Shown here in pieces: positions 1 through 5,492 of a stretch of DNA of 13,661 bases (position 1 is its first letter; each line of letters starts with the position of its first letter). The notes beneath the pieces are model-generated. The model saw only the letters and a program-made list of their open reading frames with translations, was not told the DNA's origin and searched no databases. Source of the DNA: Actinomycetota bacterium (GTDB taxonomy: Bacteria > Actinomycetota > Geothermincolia > Fen-727 > Anoxymicrobiaceae). Location of the stretch: contig JAENXM010000022.1 in assembly GCA_016649525.1 (NCBI GenBank), positions 1-13,661 on the forward strand, written 5' to 3'. The translations under genes were made by a program, and so were the position numbers.

Positions 1-47
1 ACGCAGCACATCTTCAAGTATTCCATGACAGACACTTCCCCGGTTGA

Positions 48-1469
48 CTAGGGCTTTTTCCCATCCACTATTCTAACCGCTGAAGCCCGGGCCTTGTCGA
101 AGGCCTCCCTGCTGCGGGCCTCGACGTAGAGACGAACAAGAGGCTCGGTGCCTGACGCCCGCACAAGGAGCCAGGTCTGGGCTTTCGTTACGACCTTCAC
201 CCCGTCACGCAGGTCCGTCTTCACGACCTCCACGTCACCGATACTAACGGGAGGATTTTCTCGAAGGGACTCGAGGAGAGCCTTTTTCCGGTCATCAGGG
301 ATGGGGACGTCTATTCTCTCGTCATAGCAGGGGCCGTACTCCGTGTATACGTCATCTAGCAGGTCGGAAAGAGGCTTTCCGAGTCGCGAAGCGATCTCGA
401 TGAGTATGAGTCCGGCCACCAGTCCGTCTTTTTCAGGTATGTGTCCCGCAATGCTCATGCCGCCGCTCTCTTCACACCCCAGTATTATCTTTTCCTCCCG
501 CATCAGCTCTCCTATGTACTTGAAGCCGACCGGCGTTTCGAACACACGGCATCCGTTTTGATCCGCGATGGTGTCGAGCATGTGGGTGGTCGCCACTGTC
601 CTTGCAACAGCGCCCTTCTCAGGTCTGTGCGTGATCAGGTACCACAGTATCAAAGTAAGAGCCCTGTTCGGGCTCAGGTAAACCCCTTTTGAATCCATGA
701 CCCCGAAGCGGTCGGCGTCACCATCGAGAGCGACTCCTATATCCGCTCCGCTCTCCAGGACCGCGCTTCGGCATTCGACGAGGTTAGGCTCTATGGGCTC
801 GGGCAGCAGACCGCCGAAATCGGGGCTGACGGAGCAATGAAGTGGGACCACAGCGCAGTGGGTCCTCTCCAGCGCTCTTGCGAAGACGTTCTGTCCCGCG
901 CCGTACATAGCGTCAAAGAGCACTTTGATACCAGACTTCTCGATCACAGAGACGTCGATCAGCCCGATCAGTTGATCGATATACGGAGTGCTGACGTCCA
1001 GGTCTTTGATATCTGCTTCCCGGCTTCTGGGGCCCGGTTCAGCTTCTGTCCCGGAAAGTCTTCGCATCTCCCTTTCTATCTTGGAGGTTATGTCAACTGT
1101 TGCGGGTCCCGCGTAATGCGGTATGAACTTTATGCCGTTGTACTCGGGCGGGTTGTGGCTCGCCGTCAGCATTATCGCGCCGGCGGTCTTTTCGTTCTTG
1201 ACCGCGAACGCGGTCTGGGGGGTAGGGCAAAAAGTATCCATCTTCAGCGCGTTGATACCGTTTATTACGAGTACGTTGGCGACTACATCAGCGAAAGGCT
1301 CGGAATGGGGCCTTGTATCATAGCCGATGACACATCCCTTGTGCGCGATCCCTTCATTGTGGAGGAAGTTCGCTATGGCCCGGGCTACCGTAGCCACGTT
1401 GGCGTCGTTGAAATCATCAGTTACCGTCGACCGCCATCCGTCTGTCCCGAAGGCGATATCGGTGCCCAC
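48..1469 (-). CDS. Phosphomannomutase/phosphoglucomutase, complete and with intact active site
   Basis: This 473-residue cytoplasmic enzyme of the alpha-D-phosphohexomutase family interconverts hexose-6-phosphate and hexose-1-phosphate. All four family loops are visible: the phosphoserine loop TASHNP (residues 102-107, Ser104), the metal loop DGDADR (249-254), the sugar-specificity loop EESGG (333-337) and the phosphate-binding loop RASGTEP (437-443). The length is normal for the family. The start is a GTG with a strong AGGAGG four bases upstream. It lies 39 bases after the fused nucleotidyltransferase, so the two are probably co-transcribed. The pair suggests mannose-1-phosphate supply for GDP-mannose, but phosphoglucomutase activity or dual specificity cannot be excluded from motifs. 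A possible next start codon lies just downstream at position 26. Confidence 0.93.
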   Translation of the reverse strand: MGTDIAFGTDGWRSTVTDDFNDANVATVARAIANFLHNEGIAHKGCVIGYDTRPHSEPFADVVANVLVINGINALKMDTFCPTPQTAFAVKNEKTAGAIMLTASHNPPEYNGIKFIPHYAGPATVDITSKIEREMRRLSGTEAEPGPRSREADIKDLDVSTPYIDQLIGLIDVSVIEKSGIKVLFDAMYGAGQNVFARALERTHCAVVPLHCSVSPDFGGLLPEPIEPNLVECRSAVLESGADIGVALDGDADRFGVMDSKGVYLSPNRALTLILWYLITHRPEKGAVARTVATTHMLDTIADQNGCRVFETPVGFKYIGELMREEKIILGCEESGGMSIAGHIPEKDGLVAGLILIEIASRLGKPLSDLLDDVYTEYGPCYDERIDVPIPDDRKKALLESLRENPPVSIGDVEVVKTDLRDGVKVVTKAQTWLLVRASGTEPLVRLYVEARSREAFDKARASAVRIVDGKKP

Positions 1470-1508
1470 GCTACCTCCTGTCCGGAGAAACCTCAGAAAA
1501 TATACCGG

Positions 1509-4025
1509 TCACAGCGAGGATTTCTTTATCTCGGCCTCGTACCGGTCAAGTATCCCGCGGCAGTCCTCTTCGTCGCGGCCCTCCGCATACAGGTGCAGGA
1601 CGGGCTCCTCCTGGTCCGGCAGGATCAAGACCCAGCGGTACTTTTCCCAGGAGATCTTCATCCCGTCAGTGGAATCTATGCCGTCGTCCTCGTGCGTCTC
1701 GAGGAGCTGTCTCATGACCGCTCCCTTGGCCTCCCATGATGTGACGACCTCCCGCCTCATCAGATAGTAGGCCGGAAGGTCCCGCTTCAGTTGGGCAAGC
1801 GTCTCTCCTGTGGCCGCGAGCATCTCGAGCATCCTCGCGAAGGTCATCATCGCGTCGTATACGGGCATGAAGTCGGGGAATATGAAACCCCCGTCCCCGC
1901 CGCCGGCGAACACCATGCCTTCCTGCTGCGCGGCAGCCATAAGACTCGAACGGTCAACCCTGGTCCTCATTATCTCTAAACCGCGGTTCGTCGCTATTTC
2001 CTCTATGAAAGCCGGCTGGTTTACCGGGATCGCCACCTTTCCGGTGGGCCTGGTCTTTGTCACGAGGTCGGTCATTACCGCGAGCAGGTCGCTCCCAGCT
2101 ATCACCTCCTTACCTTCGTCGACAACGGCTATCCTCTCCGCTCCGTTGTCGAAGAGGAGGCCCATGTCGGCGTTGAAGCTCGCTACGACTTCAGCTAGCC
2201 TTTTCAACGCTTCCTCCCGAGGAGGCCTCGACGTCAGCAGGCGCTTTTCATCGGTGAAGGCGTTCAGGCTTAGGACCTCGCAACCGAGCTTGCCGAGAAG
2301 CTCCGGAAGGATAAGAGACGCCGCGCCGTACCCGTAGTCGAACACCACTTTGAACCGCTTCTCCTGGATCAGGGGGAGATCGAGCTTCTCCTCTATGGCG
2401 CGCGTGTACGCCTCGACCGCCCTGGCCGGGTAGTATATCTCGCCGAGCTCATCCAGGAACGCGCGCCTGAAATCGTTTCTGGTGAATATCCTCTCCATGT
2501 TCCGTCGGGCGTTCTGGTCGAGGTCCCTTCCTTCCTCGTCAAAGAACGTGATGTCAAGCCACTGGGGATCGCGTTCGCTGGTCCTGAAGTCGACGCCGCC
2601 GGCCCCCCAGTGGTTCGCAACGGTGAAGCGGTTTACGGGAAGTGCGCTGACCTCGAGGTCCCTGATGTGTACTCCCGCGGAGTTAATCCCCGTCATGAAA
2701 GCGCGTTTTATGATGCGGGCAGAGCGGGTCCCGTCCCTGCTGGTCACAACCTGAGAGTTCAGGGGTATGGTGGAGGCGTACGCCATGCCCAGCCTCACGG
2801 CTTTCTCCGGTGTGATGTCCACGTTGACGAGACCCGAGACGCCCCTCTTCCCGAAAAGCGACCTCATTCCGCGCGATTCCCAGATTATGCTGGTGCTGAC
2901 TGTGGCACGTGCATCAACGGTCTTGAACGGGAAGACGAGGACACCCTGGTTAATCATCGCGTTATCGCCGACCAGGCAGTCATCGCCGAGGACGGCACCC
3001 TCCTCTATCCTCACGCCCGACTTTATGTCGCAGTTCCTGCCGACGACAGAACCCCTCACATGACACGAAGGCCCAATGTAGCTGTTGTCCATTATCACGA
3101 CGCGGTGTATGAAGTTCTCGCGTTTTATGACCACGTTGTTCCCTATCACGGAGTACTCTCTGATATTGCTGCCAGGCTCTATCTTCACGTGGTTTCCGAT
3201 GAGGACAGGGCCTCTGATCTGTACGCTATCGTCGATCCCGACCCCGTCCCCGAGCCATACGTTGTTCTCCATTCGATGTCCCGGGACCTTGATATCCACA
3301 AGGCCGTCCAGGATATCCCGGTGTACGGAAAGATACTGGTCGATGTTCCCGACATCGCACCAGTAGCCGTCCGCTACATAACCGTAAAGCGGCACCCCGT
3401 CTTCGAGAAGCTGCGGGAAGAGGTCGCGGGAGAAATCGTAGGGCTGGTCGTCCGGCACGAAGTTAAGCACCTCAGGCTCGATTATGTATATCCCCGTGTT
3501 TATCGTATCCGAGAAGACCTCTCCCCAGCCGGGCTTCTCAAGGAACTTGACGATTTTGCCTTCCTTGTCGGTGATGACAAGGCCGAACTCGAGCGGGTCC
3601 TCTACCTTCTTCAGGACTATCGTCACCATCGCATCGCGCTCTCTATGGAATTGTACGGCGGCGCCCAGGTCGACGTCTGTGACCGCGTCACCGCTCACCA
3701 CCAGGAACTGTGTGTCGAGGAAGGAATGGGCGTTGCGCACGCTGCCGGCCGTTCCCAGCGGGCTCTCCTCGGTGACGTAGTTGAGGTTCACACCCCAACC
3801 CGACCCATCATCGAAGTAGCTCGTGATAAGAGTTGGCAGGAACTGAAGCGTCACGACGACATCTTCGATGTCGTGCCTCTTGAGCAGCTCGACTATATGC
3901 TCCATCAGCGGCTTGTTGGCGACCTGGACCATCGGCTTCGGCTGGTTGCTCGTCATGGGCCGCAGCCTTGTTCCCTGCCCCCCGGCCATAACGACCGCCT
4001 TTATGCGCCTGTCGTCAGAGCTCAT
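1509..4025 (-). CDS. Sugar-phosphate nucleotidyltransferase (mannose-1-phosphate guanylyltransferase type) fused to a degenerate phosphomannomutase-like domain
   Basis: This is an 838-residue, three-part protein. Residues 8-240 form a nucleotidyltransferase domain with the GGxGTRLRP signature (15-23), the PKPM lysine (30) and a metal-binding SGDAVTD (111-117). Residues about 250-385 are left-handed beta-helix hexapeptide repeats. Residues about 390-838 follow the phosphohexomutase fold. Fusions of this kind are known and usually annotated as mannose-1-phosphate guanylyltransferase, so GDP-mannose synthesis is the likeliest role, though the nucleotide and sugar are inferred. The mutase part has lost its signature loops: the phosphoserine region reads RTSERDP (481-487), the metal loop DNGAER (626-631), and the SGTEP loop is replaced near 802-808. 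It is probably structural or regulatory. An ATG at 4061 is in frame, but 4025 is preferred because GGAGG lies six bases upstream. It overlaps the end of pgsA by 11 bases, implying translational coupling. Confidence 0.88.
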   Translation of the reverse strand: MSSDDRRIKAVVMAGGQGTRLRPMTSNQPKPMVQVANKPLMEHIVELLKRHDIEDVVVTLQFLPTLITSYFDDGSGWGVNLNYVTEESPLGTAGSVRNAHSFLDTQFLVVSGDAVTDVDLGAAVQFHRERDAMVTIVLKKVEDPLEFGLVITDKEGKIVKFLEKPGWGEVFSDTINTGIYIIEPEVLNFVPDDQPYDFSRDLFPQLLEDGVPLYGYVADGYWCDVGNIDQYLSVHRDILDGLVDIKVPGHRMENNVWLGDGVGIDDSVQIRGPVLIGNHVKIEPGSNIREYSVIGNNVVIKRENFIHRVVIMDNSYIGPSCHVRGSVVGRNCDIKSGVRIEEGAVLGDDCLVGDNAMINQGVLVFPFKTVDARATVSTSIIWESRGMRSLFGKRGVSGLVNVDITPEKAVRLGMAYASTIPLNSQVVTSRDGTRSARIIKRAFMTGINSAGVHIRDLEVSALPVNRFTVANHWGAGGVDFRTSERDPQWLDITFFDEEGRDLDQNARRNMERIFTRNDFRRAFLDELGEIYYPARAVEAYTRAIEEKLDLPLIQEKRFKVVFDYGYGAASLILPELLGKLGCEVLSLNAFTDEKRLLTSRPPREEALKRLAEVVASFNADMGLLFDNGAERIAVVDEGKEVIAGSDLLAVMTDLVTKTRPTGKVAIPVNQPAFIEEIATNRGLEIMRTRVDRSSLMAAAQQEGMVFAGGGDGGFIFPDFMPVYDAMMTFARMLEMLAATGETLAQLKRDLPAYYLMRREVVTSWEAKGAVMRQLLETHEDDGIDSTDGMKISWEKYRWVLILPDQEEPVLHLYAEGRDEEDCRGILDRYEAEIKKSSL

Positions 4026-4641
4026 CTGGCGCCTCCGTGGAAGGCTCGAGCGGCTCTCCACGACCTTCCCTTAAAAGAGCTACCGCTCTGGAGATATAGA
4101 CACCGGCAGCAATCAGGGAAAAACACATCCCTATCACGAAAAGCCACAGCCCGTATGTCTGCCAGGATGTCAAGGAGAAGAACTGGTAGCCCTCGAACGT
4201 GACCTTGCTGCCGGAAGTAGAGGGTGACAGTATGAGCATGCCCAGCGCGACGAAGAGCATGGCAGTCGCAACTTTGCCCGTCCAGTGCACGGCTATCTTG
4301 GTGGGATCTATTTTCCCGAGGATGGGGTAACCGAGAGCCATGATTATGTCACGTCCCAAAACTATAACCAGGAACAGGAGTGGAATGATCCCCATTGCGT
4401 ACAGGGTTATGAGCGTGGCGGCGATGAAGATGCGGTCTGCGAGAGGGTCCGCGGTTATGCCGAACTTGGAAACCGAGTCGGTATGTCGGGCCACGAACCC
4501 ATCGGCCCAATCGGTCGCTGCGCCGAACAGGAAGATACAGAGAGCGATGTACTTGTAAGAAGGGTGCGAGGAAGACTGGAGCATCACTACGACGAAGGCC
4601 GGCGTCACCGCGATTCGCAGCATCGTGAGGAAGTTCGCCAT
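4015..4641 (-). CDS. pgsA: CDP-diacylglycerol--glycerol-3-phosphate 3-phosphatidyltransferase
   Basis: This 208-residue integral membrane enzyme has several hydrophobic segments (about 11-21, 31-42, 70-103, 125-139 and 163-184). It carries the complete CDP-alcohol phosphatidyltransferase signature at residues 44-69: Asp44, Asp47-Gly48, Ala51-Arg52, Gly61, Asp65 and Asp69. The DPLADR ending is typical of phosphatidylglycerophosphate synthases rather than phosphatidylinositol-phosphate synthases, so the committed step of phosphatidylglycerol synthesis is the likely role. The start has AGGAG six bases upstream. The tail (189-208) is hydrophilic and acidic. It is the first gene of the run with the nucleotidyltransferase and mutase. 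A 3' fragment of tRNA-Pro lies only 45 bases upstream. Other members of the CDP-alcohol transferase family are the main alternative. Confidence 0.82.
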   Translation of the reverse strand: MANFLTMLRIAVTPAFVVVMLQSSSHPSYKYIALCIFLFGAATDWADGFVARHTDSVSKFGITADPLADRIFIAATLITLYAMGIIPLLFLVIVLGRDIIMALGYPILGKIDPTKIAVHWTGKVATAMLFVALGMLILSPSTSGSKVTFEGYQFFSLTSWQTYGLWLFVIGMCFSLIAAGVYISRAVALLREGRGEPLEPSTEAPDEL

Positions 4642-4685
4642 CCGATTCTCCTATTGCCAAACCCTTTTTCCGAGATATGTCAAGA

Positions 4686-4731
4686 ATGGTCGGGACGGCC
4701 GGATTTGAACCGGCGACCCCTGGTCCCCCAG
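4686..4731 (-). repeat. Displaced 3' half of tRNA-Pro (att-like direct repeat, distal copy)
   Basis: These 46 bases are identical to 7966-8011 and lie in the same orientation, 3280 bp apart. They cover the 3' CCA, the acceptor 3' strand, the T arm, the variable loop, the 3' strand of the anticodon stem and the whole anticodon loop. Identity ends exactly at the base where the 5' strand of the anticodon stem should begin (4732), where unrelated sequence starts. There is no 5' half, so it cannot be a working tRNA. The arrangement matches an attachment site left by integration into a tRNA gene, with this copy being the original 3' end pushed away. Confidence 0.85.
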
Positions 4732-5027
4732 CTAGCCCTGTGCTTGATTTCTGAGTGTTTGCTATTGTCCCTCAATGTACCTCAGAGCGCAAACAAATGG
4801 CTTAACAACGAGAAAAGTTGAGTTTGTGAGTCCACCTAGTTATACGCCACTGTTTGTCAGTGCGCGGCACGTCCATGTAGAACATTTGTCGAACGGACTT
4901 TCACCAATATCCGACCGTACAGGTCGGACCCCGGCGTCGTGAATGTTGAAGTTAACAAAAGGGCATAGTCTGGTGTAATTCAGGTGCTCTTTGAAGGACG
5001 TTCTAGCCCTTCACTTGCCGCATTACC

Positions 5028-5063
5028 GAAGGGTCAGGTCTCCCCCTGGCCCTTCTTTATTTT
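5028..5063 (+). terminator. Rho-independent terminator-like hairpin
   Basis: The arms GAAGGGTCAGG (5028-5038) and CCTGGCCCTTC (5045-5055) form an 11-bp stem with one G-T wobble and a six-base loop, followed by TTTATTTT. The structure and T-rich tail fit an intrinsic terminator on the plus strand. No gene is recognised immediately upstream on that strand, so it may insulate the protease or be a relic of a lost gene. Confidence 0.55.
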
Positions 5064-5110
5064 CGGGGGAAAACTGATGTCGACGGAGGGCTGAAATATG
5101 CCCGTTTTTT

Positions 5111-5150
5111 GGACCTTGGGATTAAGAGTCCCCTGCTCTGCCTGCGGCCC
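5111..5150 (-). pseudogene. tRNA-Lys(CTT)-like fragment without T arm
   Basis: Read on the minus strand, this stretch has GGGCCG, then the end of a D arm (GGCAGAGC), an anticodon arm with loop CTCTTAA (anticodon CTT at 5124-5126, lysine) and a variable-loop-like AGGTC. Most of the 5' side of the D arm is missing. After GGTCC the sequence runs into AAAAAACGGG instead of a T arm, so it cannot fold as a tRNA. The acceptor-like GGGCCG would pair with the ACGGCCC of the separate 3' fragment at 7842-7880. The call rests on similarity to the tRNA-Lys consensus by eye. Confidence 0.5.
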
Positions 5151-5378
5151 CGCTCCATCTGCGGACAGAACCCGGGCTCCACCTATTTAGATCAGGGACT
5201 CACACCACAACCGTATACCCTGACTTGCTTTAAATCCCCCGTTCGGGTGATTCAAAAAGAGCCTCGCTAACATAGGATTGAAGTCGAGAACACCCAATAA
5301 AGGTGGCTATCACGGGGGAACCATGCCTAGAGTCTTCTCAGCTACCACCGACTCAGGGAAATCACAATCTCGAATAAC

Positions 5379-5492
5379 ACAACGATCATTTACTGTACCT
5401 GTCATTACATATTTCCAGAGAGGAGGTGAACGAGAACAACAATCACTGAATGTACTTGTCATTACATATTTCTAGAAAGGAGGTGAGTAAGA
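5379..5492 (+). repeat. 57-bp imperfect tandem duplication upstream of the protease, including its Shine-Dalgarno region
   Basis: Two units, about 5379-5435 and 5436-5492, align at a constant offset of 57 bases. The best-conserved part is TGTAC(C/T)TGTCATTACAT, followed by ATTTC and a GAGGTGA Shine-Dalgarno core. The second unit delivers the working ribosome binding site eight bases before the protease ATG. In the first unit the equivalent of the ATG is AAC, so its Shine-Dalgarno is orphaned. The conserved upstream segment could be a regulator-binding site or part of an mRNA leader. Confidence 0.7.

Larger units (their letters stand above)
4732..5491. other. Long non-coding left flank of the putative insertion
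   Basis: About 760 bases hold no convincing gene. From left to right there is a region resembling the end near 7881-7956 (shared AAATGGCTTAAC at 4795-4806). An inverted repeat TCCGACC/GGTCGGA lies at 4910-4928. A terminator-like hairpin lies at 5028-5063. A weak GGGC/GCCC hairpin is followed by six T at 5088-5110. A tRNA-Lys-like relic lies at 5111-5150, a hairpin with a GTTC loop at 5233-5252, and a 57-bp tandem duplication ends at the protease start codon. A 65-residue reading frame at 5278-5475 has no visible RBS and runs through the duplication. The stretch looks visibly richer in A and T than the genes of the flanking blocks. Confidence 0.6.

Noticed and set aside
1..26. Possible start of another minus-strand gene (ATG at 26-24) downstream of the mutase
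   Set aside because: Only eight codons are visible and the upstream GGGGAAG is a weak ribosome binding site, so there is too little to call a gene.
4025..4061. Upstream ATG at 4061 as start of the nucleotidyltransferase fusion
   Set aside because: It adds an Arg/Ser-rich stretch outside the conserved domain and lacks a good Shine-Dalgarno, whereas the ATG at 4025 has GGAGG at the right distance.
2610..4202. Long plus-strand reading frame opposite the nucleotidyltransferase fusion (also 837-1739 opposite the mutase)
   Set aside because: It is an antisense shadow of well-supported minus-strand genes in GC-rich DNA, with no recognisable domain or start signal.
4285..4821. Plus-strand frame running from inside pgsA through the tRNA-Pro fragment
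   Set aside because: The RPDLNRRPLVPQ stretch is the usual false translation of an antisense tRNA, and the rest is opposite pgsA.
5260..5400. Possible riboswitch: CCTCGCTAAC and GGGGGAACC recall the c-di-AMP (ydaO) element
   Set aside because: The conserved blocks are in the wrong order and too close together, and no ydaO fold could be drawn.
5278..5475. 65-residue plus-strand frame upstream of the protease
   Set aside because: There is no ribosome binding site and no domain, and its repeated VITYF comes from the non-coding tandem duplication.
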